From: Quercus robur
Taxonomy: Eukaryota > Streptophyta > Magnoliopsida > Fagales > Fagaceae
Reading direction: 5' to 3'
Length of the DNA stretch: 64,000 bases
Assembly (NCBI RefSeq): GCF_932294415.1
Contig: NC_065537.1
Span: 68,586,290-68,650,289 of the forward strand
How positions within the stretch are numbered: position 1 is the first letter of the stretch; every line of letters begins with the position of its first letter. Below the pieces are notes generated by a model. It did no database searches. It saw nothing but the letters and a program-made list of their open reading frames with translations, and had not been told where the DNA came from. Positions 47,690 to 60,473 of the stretch are shown here, piece by piece. The position numbers and the translations under genes were made by a program.

Positions 47690-50029
47690 GAATGGCTTTT
47701 CTTAAAAATGTTACTAATGGGTGGTGCAAAGGGAAGTAGGATAGTAGTAACTACTCACTCGATAAAGGTAGCAAAGATAATGGGCACAACTTCACCTTAT
47801 GAGCTTAAGGGCCTAGATCCAGAAAAAGGTTGGTCATTGTTTGTAAAAGTGGCATTTAAAGGAGGCATAGAGCCAGAGAACAGAGGCATAATAGACATAG
47901 GAAAAAAGATTGTAAGCAAATGTAATGGGGTGCCTCTTGTTATAAGAACAATAGGAAGCTTATTGTATGGTAAAATCTCTGAACTTGAGTGGCAATCTTT
48001 TTTAGATGATGAACTCTCAAAATTAACCAAACAAGAAAATGAAATTTTATTAACTCTTAAGTTGAGTTATGATCACCTTCCATCACATTTGAAGCAATGT
48101 TTTGCTTATTGTAGATTGTTTCCAAAAGATTATAGGATTAATGTAGTTGCACTTATTAATCTTTGGGCAGTGCAAGGCTTTATTGTGTTAGAAGGTCCAA
48201 GGCAGCGTGTTGTGGATATTGGTAGAAAATATTTTATGGAATTACTTTCGAGGTCATTTTTTCATGATGTAGAAAATGATTATTTGGACAATATAGAATC
48301 ATGTAAGATGAATCCTCTCATGCATGATCTTGCAATTCTTGTGTCTGGAACGGAAAGTACCATATTAAATTCAATCGAGGGAAATGTTATTGAAAAATTT
48401 CATCATTTATCATTTGATCTAGTGCATTCACCAAGTAAGTTTTTGATCCCCGTGGCTAATAAAACGAAGATACGAACAATTCTTGCAGCTAGTGTAGGGG
48501 GAAATTTGGGTAACTTAACTTGTGATGCACTCATTTCAAATCTTAATTTTTTACGCACATTGGATTTGAGCTGTTTAGGGCTACATGTAGTGCCCCATTC
48601 AATTGGGGAATTGAAATATTTAAGATATCTTGATCTTTCTAAAAATAGAAATATCGTATTTCTCCCTAATTCCATTACTAAGCTGCTAAATTTGTAGACA
48701 CTAAAACTGAATAAGTGTGACTCCCTTAAAGAATTACCCCAAGGAATTAAGAAGTTGCTCAATCTTAGGTATCTAGACATTACTGATTGCAAATTGACTC
48801 ATATGCCCCTTGGAATTGGACATCTTATTTCTCTTGAGATACTAAGATCTGTCGTGAGGCAAGAAGGTTCCAAGGCTAGCTCCTGTAGTTGGTATGAGAA
48901 AAAACCGGCTAGGTCTGGTGGTGGGCTAAATGAATTGAAGAAGCTGAGCAATTTGGGAGGAAGTCTACTCATTCATAATGTGGGACATGGAGAAGATGAC
49001 ATGGTGGAATGTAATGCCACAAATATGAAGGAGAAACAACATCTTCAAAATCTGAGAATACGATGGAAGGATCAAGAGTGGGATGATGGAGAAACAAAAT
49101 GTTATGATGAAATGTCACTGGAAGGCCTCCAGCCACATCCAAATCTTAAAGCATTGGAATTGCAGAATTATATGGGTGTGAGAATTCCAAGTTGGGTCTC
49201 TTCTCTCACTAATCTTGTTCATTTTCAATTATATGAAAATAGGAGATTACAGCACCTTCCATCGTTAAATCAACTCCCTTTTCTCAAGTATGTCTCTCTT
49301 CAATATATGTATGCACTTAAATACATATGGATAGATGAAGACAGTGTTAGTAACGTGTTGGGTGCTTCCTTTTTTTCTTCTTCTTCAAAAACACCATTCT
49401 TCCCATCCTTATCTTCTCTATATATAAGGGGATGCCCAAATCTGAAGGGATGGTGGAGGAATTCAGATGATGATGATAATGAGCCACACCATCTCTTACT
49501 TCCATCATTTCCTCCTTCTCTTTCTGAATTATATATCAAAAAGTGCCCTAACCTGACTTCCATGCCCCCATTTCCATATTTGAAAGAAGTGTTATCATTG
49601 AGGGGGTGTAGCTGGAAGGTATTGGAACAAACAATGAAAATGAAAATGAAAATGGGAGCAACAACCACATCAACCTACTTTCCTCTCTCTCAATTACAGA
49701 AATTACGATTAGAGGATTTTAACGATTTCGAATCTCTTCAAGAGGAGGGGCTGCGGAACCTCGTTTCTCTCCGGAAACTCTCTATAGAAAGTTGCGATGG
49801 ATTGGTTTCTCTCCCTTGGATAGGCATCCTCACATCACTAAAAACCCTTGAAATTGTGGGATGTAACAATCTGACATCACTTCCTCAAGAGATTCGCAAT
49901 CTCACCTCTTTAAAAGACTTGACAATTAATGATTGTCCCCTCTTAGGGCAAAGATGCAAGAGGCAAATAGGTGAAGATTGGCCCTTCATTGCCCATGTCC
50001 CACGTGTATATATGGATTGGCTGAACTAG
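47690..50029 (+). pseudogene. CC-NB-LRR resistance gene, 3' part after the insertion, one nonsense codon
   Basis: It continues exactly in frame from the 5' part: EWLFLK, RNBS-B GSRIVVTT, GLPL-type CNGVPLVI (about residue 361 of the composite), RNBS-D KQCFAYCRLFPKDY, MHDLA near 493-497, then LRRs. A TAG at 48695-48697 (composite codon 618) replaces the Gln codon found in the paralogue (LLNLQTLKL), a C-to-T change. Downstream 444 codons remain open to a natural end at VPRVYMDWLN, TAG 50027-50029. Without insertion and stop the gene would span 1,061 codons with no intron in the coding region. It is now doubly disabled, though truncated transcripts from either half are possible. Confidence 0.95.
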
Positions 50030-53000
50030 TAAGAAGAAACAATTTCTTCAGGTATGCATCTCATCTATCTATCTTTTAATCCCAAATTAAAAATCAACTT
50101 TTAAAACTATTCAACTTCTTTTCTTATGCTGAAAACCGAACCAATTGAAAACTTTCTTTCTTTCTTTTTGGTCTTTTTTTTTTATCTTTTTCCTTTCTAT
50201 AAAATGTTAATTAGACACATGATTTCTTCACAAAGTTATTTGAACAAGAAAAATTAGGATAATGTAATTCATCCTTTTGTTTCTTTCTTTCTTTTCATTC
50301 TAATGATTTATATCTTTGTACCTAAGATAATATGATGTGTGTGTGGTTGCTTCTTAATAAATGCAGAATCTTAATCACAATCACAGTTATAGTCAGCCTC
50401 TTCTTCTTCAGGTATGCATCTATCTTCTTCTTCTTGTTGGTGCCTTTTGAGATTTGCAATATTTTGGAGAACTTGTTAGTTATATGACTTCTTATGCAGA
50501 ACCAACTGAGACAAAGAACAAGCTTGGCCTCGAAATTCGGAACCTTTTCAAAAATTGCAATTGTGCAACGGCTTAAGAACTAGAACTCAGTGGTAATCTT
50601 TTCGTTCTTTTATTCAAAAACTATGTAGATGATTATTTCAAATTATTAGGATTTTTTTTTTTAAGTATTTCATTTGTTCTTTTATTCTATCGTTTCTAAA
50701 AGTTAAAAATTTTAATGAGATGAATAAACGAAAAATATTTGTTTGCTTCCTCACATGTTGAATCGTTGATGTGAAGACGGACTTGGAAGTCAGATAAGAA
50801 CGAAAGAATGACTAAATGTGTCTAATTTGTTCATTCATGCACAAATTCAAAGGTAGATTGGATTGAATTTTTATCTATTACTCAATTGAAAATTTCCAAT
50901 TAAGGTTTTTCTTTTTGCTTGAATACCAATAGAGATTAGAGGATACTGTGATTTCTCTTACTTTACCCATTTTTATATAATAGGTTGTTATGCTCAAAAC
51001 AACAACACCCAAGTTTAAGAACTTTTGGTTTTTCCAATGGTTGCTATTTTGGAACTTTCTCTCTCTGCCAAAGCGGTGGCCCTTGCTTCTTGAATTTTGG
51101 CAATGGAGTCCCTGTGTGAACATGAGGCAGCAAAAATATGGGTAGGAGGGAAAGAAAATAAGACTGGAATCCTCAATTGCATATTTAACTTCTCAATCAT
51201 TTGACTTATCAGTTATCACACAGAACAAATCAAGGCAACAACAAACCTGGCTCAAAATTTTGACCCTGTTCAAAAAGTTTTGGCCTTGAAATTGTGTAAC
51301 AATTAGTGGACTCAATGGTAATCATCTTCTCTCTCTTAAAAAAAAAAAACATTTGGGAAATCTCTTAATGTTTTGTTTCCTTTCTGTATGTTCAAAAGTC
51401 CATTGTTGCATATATGACATCTTCACATATATGGAGAAGAAAGGATAGCGTTTATATCTTTGACTTTAAGTTATGAGCTGATGTACTTGGTTGCTTTGCT
51501 GACAATTGTGGAAATAGAGAAAAACTTTTACCACTTGAGGGGAGTATCTACCATGCCAACTAACAATGCAGGAATTATCTTATTAAATGGATTCTGTTTG
51601 GTCAATTATTTTCTCTATATATAAGCTTAAAACATGTTCTTATATATACTAGAAATTGATTTCCACAATGTCATTGGGTAATTGTTAAATAACTAATGAA
51701 TTATATAGTTTATGGGTTAAGACAATAAGGCTAAATAATTTGTTCTTTTCCCAAATGTTTCTAGAGAATTCATTTAAGTCAGAAGTATAATATGAGATTA
51801 GTTTAGTTGATTTATTTAGTCTAGTGTTTCTGGACATGCACAAATCCAATGATAAATTGTCTAACAGATTTCAGAGTGCCCTCCTTTTATTACTTCATTA
51901 TGTATTATTTTATGGTGGGTTATTAATGCTCAAAGCAGCATCCAAGCTTAGGAACTTTTCATTTTCTATGTGGTTGGTGTTTTTTCTATTTGTGTACCTC
52001 CTAAAGCCCCTTCGGTTATTAACTCTTTGTTGTGCAGATGTTGTTTGATATTGGGCAACATTACACATGTTCTTTTCTCTAATCACTGTGAAGAAGAGGA
52101 GGCCAACCTGCAGGCCCCCCACACGAGTATGGGGGATAGAGTTCATGGAATTTTTAGGCCATAGAGTGGTAGAATGATTAAGGATGGTTGAGACGTGATA
52201 AGTAAGAGAAGCAGTTTGATTAAAAATCCCAAAGACGGAGTAATTCACTGCAAAGTGATGCAGAGGTAAGCAAATTCTGGCCTTTGAACTATTCTTACCT
52301 TATCTATCATTTAATCCCAAATTAAAAATCAACTACTGGTCTGAACTGAACCAATTTAAAACTATTCTTACCTTTGAACTATTCTTACCTTTGGACAATT
52401 TTTAAAACTATTCAACTTCTTTCTTCTGCTGAACTGTACCAATTTAAAACTCTCTTTCTTTATTTCCGGTCTTTTTTTTTTCTTTTTTCTTTTTTTTTAC
52501 TTTTTCCTGTCTATAAAATGTTAATTACACACACGATTTCTTCACAAAGTTATTTGAACAAGAAAAATTAGGATAATGTAATCAATCCCCCTTTTTTTTT
52601 CTTTCTTTTAATTCTAATGATTTATATCTACGTACCTAAGAGCATGTTGATAATATGATGTGTGTATGGTTGCTTCTTAATAATTGCAGAATTTGTGTAA
52701 GAATCGGAGACGATTTATTAGCTTCTAGAGGAGGAATTAATCTTGCAAAAACCATTGCAAGAATTAGCTTATTTTGCAGGTCTATATGTCTATTAAGATT
52801 AATTTTTAAATTCTCATTTGAACTATTGATATATAGAAAATAACTAATGGTTTAGTTACTGCTTTTGATGGGATAATTACTTTTTTTATTACTTGAATAA
52901 CTAAGACTTGAAGATCCCTCATTTTGCTTACTCCCCCCCCCCCCCCCCAAAAAATTTTGAATAATTGGTTGTTAATTTCAGAGCAACACTCAAGTTTAAG

Positions 53001-56000
53001 AACTTTTGGTTTTTCAAGTGCTTGTTATTTTGTCAATTTCTCTACCTCCTAAAGTCGTAGTCCTTGCTGCATTTGGTTGTAAGGTCCCTCTAATCTTGAG
53101 GCAGCAGCACATTTGTTCTTTTCTAATCAGTGGGGTCCAAATACAGTCCCACAAACATGAGTAGGAGAGAATATTGGATAGAAGTTGGAATCTAATGGCA
53201 TCTTTAACAACTTCAGGTATTTGACATTTAATGAAGAAACCAACACCAATAATCTTGTTTCGATATATCTTGGAGAATTTATCAGGCATTGGACTTTTTA
53301 GGTTTCACGAACTTAAAATTCAGTCCCTATTCAAAACTTTCAGGCCTTGCAATTGTGCAGCATGTCCCAGAATTGCAAGTGAATTATCAGAATCTGCTGA
53401 CAACAATTTCTTAGTCATTTGACATCTTATGTAGAACTGAGTCATAGAACAAGCTTAGGTGCAAAATTCAGACCCTATTCAAAAACTGCAATTGTGCAAC
53501 AGGTCAAGAACTCAGTGGTATTCATTTATTTTCTTTTTTTCCAATCAAAACTTTTATAAGACACACGATTTCTTCAAATTATTAGGAGAATAAAAAAGGA
53601 TAATTGTTTTATCATCTGTTCTTTTATTCTAATGATTTATATCTTTTCATCTAAACTTGTGTTAATGAAATGACATATATGGTCGCTTGTGTTCATAATT
53701 GCAGAATCATAGCAAATTTCTTAGAACTTTGAAGGGAGGACTTGACTAGGCAACTAACACTGCAGGAATTAGCTTACTAAACTGGTATTTGGGTAGTTAT
53801 TTTTTTATTTTTATTCATAAAAGTTTTTAACATATATCTACTAAATGCTTTTCATGAGATGATTAAACCAAAATACTCCTCACATGTTTGTGTGTATACT
53901 GGCTTTAAAAAGTTAAAAAAGAATAAGAGAATGAACGAATGGGCCTAATCTGTTCATAAGTGCACTAATTCAAAGATAGTTTGAATTGAATTTGTATATG
54001 TTAATAGAATATAATTACAAATTATGTTTTAATTACTTCAAGTATCTTGCTTTTTATGCACAACTGAAAATCAATTTTTTTGTTCTTCTTTCTGCTTTTT
54101 GAGGTTTTGATATTTTGAAGAACTTCTCAATCATTTGACTTCTCACGCAGAACAAATTAAGGACAAACTTGGCTTACCTTGTTCAAAACTTTATGGCCCA
54201 GAAATTAAGGCAAGTACAGTCTTCTACTCAATGGTAATCATCTTTATTTATTAAAAAAAATATATATTCCCTTTACTTTTTTCTTTCATCTAAACTTTAA
54301 TTAGATTCATGATTTCTTTAAATTATTAGGAGAATAAAAAGGGATAATTGTATATTCTTCCTTTTGTTCTTTTATTCTAATGATTTATATCATTGCATCT
54401 AAGCTTGTGTTGATGAAATGACCTATATGGCTGCTTCTTAATAATTGCAGAATTGTAGCAAATTTGGTAGCATTTTGAAGAGAGGAATATAACCAGGCAA
54501 CTATGACATTACAGGGAATCAGCTTACTATAAAAGTATTTTGGTGGTTAACTTTTTTTTGTTGGGGGGGGGGGGGGGTTGGGGGGGGATATTTGTTTACT
54601 TCCTCACATGTTGATGTAAAGACTGACTTTTTAAAGTCAGAACTCAGGAGGACACAAGAGTGACTGAACGAGTATAATTTTTTGCACATGCACAAATTTG
54701 AAGGTAGATTGGATTGAGTTTTTATCTGTTACTCAATTAAATATTACTAATTAAGGTTCTTCATCTCACTTGTATTCCAATTAAGACTTGAGGATAACAC
54801 CATTTTTCTTTTCATTTTCTCTATCGTTAGTATTTTGTCTATTTGACTACCTCCAAAAGCATAGCCTTTGCTTCTTAACTTTTAGTTGTTCAGTCTCTAT
54901 TCGAACAATGGGCAACATGACGCATGTTCTTTTTATAATCACTGGAAAGAAGAGGGGGCGAGCACAGTGTAATGGATGGATAGAGTGTATGGAGTTTTTA
55001 GGCCAAAGAGACGTAGAAGGAGTAAGAATGGCTGAGCTGTGATGGGTAAGAGAGGTTGTTTGATTAGATGTCCCAAACTGGAAGGTATTGGAGTAGACAA
55101 TGAAAATGGAAGCAACAACATCAACCTACTTTCCTCTCTCTCTCAATTAGAGGTTTTAGGCTTATATTAGATTAACAATTTAAAATCTCTTCCAAAGGAG
55201 AGGCTGCAGAACCTCATTTCTCTCTGGGAACTCTATATAAAAAGGTGTGATGGTCTGGGTTCTCTCCATTGGATAGGCATCCTCACCTCACTACAAAGCC
55301 TTAACATTTGGGAATGTCCCAAACTAATGTCACTTCCTCAAGGGATTCACAATCTCATGTCTTTATATGAACTAGGAATTGATAATTGTCCCAATCTGAT
55401 GTCACTTCCTCAAGGGAGTTGCAATCTCACCCCTTTAAAAAAGTTGGAAATTCTTGATCATCCCCTCTAACAACAAAGATGCAAGAGGCAAACAGGTGAA
55501 GATTGGCCCATCATTACTCATGTCCCATACGTGTATGTGGATGGTTTGATCCACCAAGATGAAACAATACTTCAGGTATGCATCTATCTATCTATCTATC
55601 TTTTCATCCCAAATTAAAAACCAACCATTGGTTTTTGAGGATTTTGATATTTTGAACTACTTCTAAAACTATTCAAATTTGTTCTTATGCTCAACTAAAC
55701 CAATTTAAAATTCTCTTTCTTTTTTGTCTTTTTTCTTTTTCCAGTCTATAAAATGTTAATTACAAAGTTATTTGAACAAGAAAGATTAAGATAATGCAAT
55801 CCTATATTTAAAATTCTAATTATTTATATCTTTTTACATAAGAATATAATATGATGTGTGTATGATTGCTTCTAAATAATTGCAGAATCAGAGTCAAAGT
55901 CAGTTTGTTAACACTCCAAGAGGAGGACTTAATCTAGCAACTACCATTGCAGGAATTAGCTTATTTTTAGGTATTTTGTTGGTTGATTCTCTTTTGTTCA

Positions 56001-57060
56001 TTTAAAAGTCTCTCATTTGTTCTTTTATTCTTTCATTTCTTAACTTCCTTCTTTTGTTGAGGAAGTAACATATTTTATTTTAATGAGATGATTAAACAGA
56101 AATTTTTTGTTTGCTTCCTCACATGTTGAATTGTTGATGTAAGACTGACTTTGAAGTCAAAGAAGAATGCGAGAATGACTGAATGAGTCTAATTTGTTCA
56201 TTCATGCACAAATTGAAATGTGGATTGGATTGAGTTTGATCTTTTACTCGATTAAAATTTACCAATGAAGGTTTTCCTTTTTGCTTGAATCCCAATTAAG
56301 ATTAGAGGATTTTGTTACTTTACCCATTTTTATATACGAGGTTGTTATGCTCAAAACAGAACCCAAGTTTTAGAACTTTTCGTTTTTCCAATGGTTGGTA
56401 ATCTGGCAGTTTCTCTCTCTGCTAAATCCGTGGCCCTTGGTTTTGAATTTTGGCCGTGGGGTCCCTATGTGAACATGAGGCAGCAAACATGAATATAGGA
56501 GGGAAAGAGTTGAATCGGTTGGCATCTTTTACTACTTCAGGTATTTGGTTTTTTATGCAGATCCGAACACCAATTTTCTTGTTCTTCTTCTTCTTCTTCA
56601 TCTTTGCCTTTTCAGTTTTGATATTTTGAAGAACTTCTCAATCAAATGACTTCTCACGCAGAACAAATTAAGGCAACAACTAAGCTGGTGCAAAATTTGG
56701 ACCCTATTCAAAACTTTTTGGCCCTGAAATTGTGCAACAAGTCATGAACTCAAGGTTATCATCTATTTCCTTTTTTTTTTTTTTTTTTTGGAAATCTCTT
56801 ATCTGTTTTGTTCCCTTTTTGTATGGTCAAAGGACTGTTGCTACATATATGATCTCATCACATAAATGGAGAAGAAAGGATAACATCTATATCTTTGTAC
56901 GTAAAACTTCTTTGATGTGATGAGGTGATGTTCTTGGTTGCATTCTGACAATTGTAGAAATGGAGAAAATCTTTTAACACTTTGAGGGAGTATCTACCCT
57001 GCCAACTAAGACTGCAGGAATTAGCTTATTTTAATGTATTCTGTTTGGTCAATTTTTTTC
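50030..57060 (+). repeat. Diverged tandem array derived from the CNL gene 3' flank
   Basis: Modules of very roughly 0.7-1.5 kb recur. Landmarks: CTTCAGGTATGCATCT (50050, 50405, 55570); TTGCAGAATC-type words (50361, 52685, 53699, 54446, 55880); CAACTAACACTGCAGGAATTAG variants (51555, 52752, 53750, 54497, 55934, 57003); CAAGTTTAAGAACTTTTGG variants (51010, 51935, 52990, 56370); and GAACAAATTAAGG-type words (51222, 54150, 56660). The first units follow the CNL stop directly and have intron-like GTATGC and TTGCAG borders, so they look like duplicated 3' untranslated exons and introns. No long open frame is present. Confidence 0.75.
55073..55560 (+). pseudogene. LRR C-terminal fragment of a CNL paralogue
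   Basis: It aligns with 49610-50030 of the CNL gene: GCTGGAAGGTATTGGA-like start, CTACTTTCCTCTCTCTC, the GGCTGCAGAACCTCATTTCTC LRR, CTTCCTCAAGGGATT, and the end GATTGGCCCATCATTACTCATG. Stops and indels interrupt it. One LRR unit (CTGATGTCACTTCCTCAAGGGA) is present twice where the CNL gene has one. It sits inside the tandem 3'-flank array, showing that some duplicated units once included coding exon ends. Confidence 0.85.
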
Positions 57061-58435
57061 CTTTATATTATAATTTTTTGTATCAAAAAGGAAAATTACT
57101 AGCAATATAGTATCAAAAAGGAAAATTACTAGCAATATAAACTTTGTTACTTTTTTAATTTTTATTTTCCTACTTTTATAGGCCAAATCACTTTAAAAAC
57201 TTTTTTCCCTAGTGATTAAATCTTTGGATCTTGTGGCACCTGCTACTGCTACAGCCTCTACCTCATCTCCAAATATATCAAGGTAAAATATTCTTATCAT
57301 TTTCATTGTGCCTTAGCTTCTTATTGTTGTCCTCCCAAAAAGAGGAGCTCTTTCTGTAGTAAGCTCAATAAATTTTTCTGTTGTTCTTGTGCTGAAAATG
57401 TTTCATTTTTGCAGATACTTCATAACTTCCAGGTATGCTTTCAGATTTTTTTATTTTATTTTTTGGGTGTGTTCCCTGTTATACATAAGCGTTCTGTACT
57501 TATGATAAAATTTTTCTCCAAAATTTCAAACAGAACTGTGGAATATCGTCTTTTCTCTTACTTCTTTACCTATTATTTTATGATGGTTTATTAATGCTGA
57601 AAACTTGAACTCAAAAACTTAAATACACATGCACTGGAATCCTGTTCATCTAGTCGAGGAAGATTTCAAGCTGAAAGTGAAATAACACAAAGAAAGAACA
57701 AAAAGGGGCAGAAAAGTATCATCAAGCTTGTTAGAAAAAATCGATTTTCCACTAAGATCACAATTAATTGGAGTTGTGCTAATGATAGGAATGTCTGTTT
57801 CATGTTATAGTATCAGTTTCCCAATAATATTCTTTCTCTTTTGTGGTTGGGATGAAGGTCACTTTAACAATTTCTTTGAAGTAAGTGCAAAGTGTGAAGA
57901 TGATCCTATCGTTGTGTAATATGGAGAGGAAAGAAAAGGGAGAATTTTGGTTGAATTCCACTTGGAGTACCTTGCCTTTTCACCTGAATTCTCCTGTTAC
58001 ATTTTGTTGTTGTAAGTTATAATCTTGGAATTTACCTTGTACGAATATTGCTGCTTGGTGAAGTTGTTAATCAAGGAAGAATTGGTGATTGAAGTTTTGT
58101 CCTTCTGTATTCTCTCTAGAAGCAAGTTTTGAGAAGCCTTCAGAAAAGGCAATTTTACATATTTCTCACAACAATTGAAGTCAAATCCAACTAGGTTACA
58201 TCTTGTCCTAAAAAAAAAAAATAAAAAAAAAAAAAAGAAGTTAAATCCAACTAATTCCTTCCACTTTAAGTGTGAGCGTATGCCTTCCAAATCTTGTCAA
58301 TAGTTCATTCCTGTTACACTCATCCTTTGCCCAAATGTTTGCTGGAGTTGTCTTAGATTTTTTTTGGTCCTACTTATTTTGGTCAGCATAGTCATAGATT
58401 ACTTCAAGAAGTTCTTGTTGGTTTATTCTTCTTCT

Positions 58436-58483
<48 letters not shown>

Positions 58484-60473
58484 TTGAAGACTATTGCATT
58501 ATATTTTGTAGGTAAGATACTTGGAGCCTCTGTTCTCGTTTTGCCAACTAATTGCTTCAATGTTGTACAGCTATTCTTATGGGTTATTAGAGTGCAAAGA
58601 AGAGGTAGCTATAATATTCTGAGTAAATGATGCAATTAAGCTGTTATTGATATTTTAATATGATATTTTAATCATTGTTTCCTCTGTAGATGGCGGTTCC
58701 ATTGAGCACACAACTTGTCTCAAAACTCCTTTTCCATGAGAGGTGAGCCTACATGTTTCTTTTTTGTAAAATTGACAGTTCCTTTATATTTTTAAATATC
58801 TAATATTTAAATTGTAGACTCTATTCTTTAATTTACTATGGAAAACTACCTTGTTTCCTTTCATTATGGGGTGAAAGTTATTTGCATGCATGATCATATC
58901 TCTAGGTATTTGAAGATAACAAAAGTTTCTCTAACTCCCTTATTCTTTGTCAGGGATATCAATACTATGATTGTGGAGTTAACTATTTGAGGGTCATCAA
59001 AAGGGGATTATTCACCATTAATACAGAGCGCAAATTTTATGTCAAGTCTGGAATTTGACTCATTACAAGGAAGATGGTTAAGATCACATAATAATGTGGA
59101 TTGGTTATTGTTCTCGTTTGGAAAAGTATTAGTCATCTTCAACAGTTGCGCCAGAGAATGAGAACAATTGAACAGATCCATTCATTTCATTAGGAATGCT
59201 GAATTTGCAATTCTCAACTTGTTTAATGTTGCTGTCAGTTTGACTATCAAATATTTCATTTCTTCAAATTTTATGATTTGGGTGGCCAGCTTTGTGTGGC
59301 ATTTTCGTGTGAAACCAGTTTATTAGGTTCTTCTTTGCTACCTGGATTTGATCATAGCTAGGGTGCTCTCCATTGTCCATACTTTTTTTTTTTGATGGGA
59401 TCCATTGTCCATACTTGTATGTCAATTTATGTTTTGTATTATTATTTTTATATGGTGAAGGAATACTCCAGAAAGAAAATCTTTTTTTTTTTTTTTCATA
59501 ATAAAAATTCAGATTTATACAATGTGTTGTATGACTCAAGTTTTACATATGTATGAACACCTTCACTGTAAATGAGACTATTATACGTCTGAAAGTGATA
59601 CTTTATTGTAGCAATCCTTGTTTCAACTTGTTTTTTTTTTAATATTTTTTTAAAGGATTTTTATGAAAATATTTTAAGGAGAATTTAATAGTATATTAGC
59701 ATTAAGAAAAAGTTTTTTTTTAATGATACCAAACTTAAGAAAATGATGACTTGAAATTTGTACATTTCCATTTGAAAGATAATGTATTAATTAACAATCT
59801 TCTAAAAAGTTGGATTTTTCAAATAGGGCTAATAGTGTATAGGACAAATAGAGCAACATGTACTAAACATTAGGTATTATACAAGATTACATCATATGAA
59901 TATATGCTTCCCCATAAGTGTTACATTTTGTAGGACAAGTTTTTTATATAGCACACTTTTTAAGTATACTAATAAAACATTATGTCCTTGGCGAAACCCT
60001 CTGTATTTGATTTTCAAGAAGTCTACACAAGTGCAATTAAAATCCTAATACTAAATTTCTTTTAAGAATTTTACAAGAAGTTTGCTTACTTTTAAAAAAA
60101 AATGCTTGAATCATCTACCATTTTTTTTTAATAATAAAATTTGAGATTTATACATTATGTAACACAAATACATTATGAACACCTTTGCTCTAAATGAGAC
60201 TCTATTCTAGTAAAGCTTGTTTCAACTTATTTTTATTTATTTATTTAGTCTATTTTAGATAAATATAGTTTTAAAATTTTTATTTTTATTTTCTATATAT
60301 ATAGTTGTACTTTTACACAACTACTTTCTCCTAGTGTCAGCATCAACAGAACCGTGTGGGGTGGTGTTTGTGCCACCACCAACCATTCAAAGACACACTA
60401 CAAGATTTTGGATTAGAAGATAAATGTGTGTGTGGCTACTCTAAGCTCATCTAATAATCCTGTAAGAAAAACA
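57061..60473. other. Intergenic sequence before the next CNL paralogue
   Basis: No gene is recognised with confidence. It holds a duplicated 39-base AAAAAGGAAAATTACTAGCA stretch at about 57080-57140, poly-T of about 45 at 58438-58482, and other T runs near 59380, 59483 and 59629. An open frame at 57728-57919 encodes a hydrophobic stretch but lacks support. 60300-60470 is the likely promoter region of the CNL pseudogene. Confidence 0.5.

Noticed and set aside
57728..57919. 63-codon frame with a hydrophobic segment
   Set aside because: No upstream frame continuity, splice support or recognised family.
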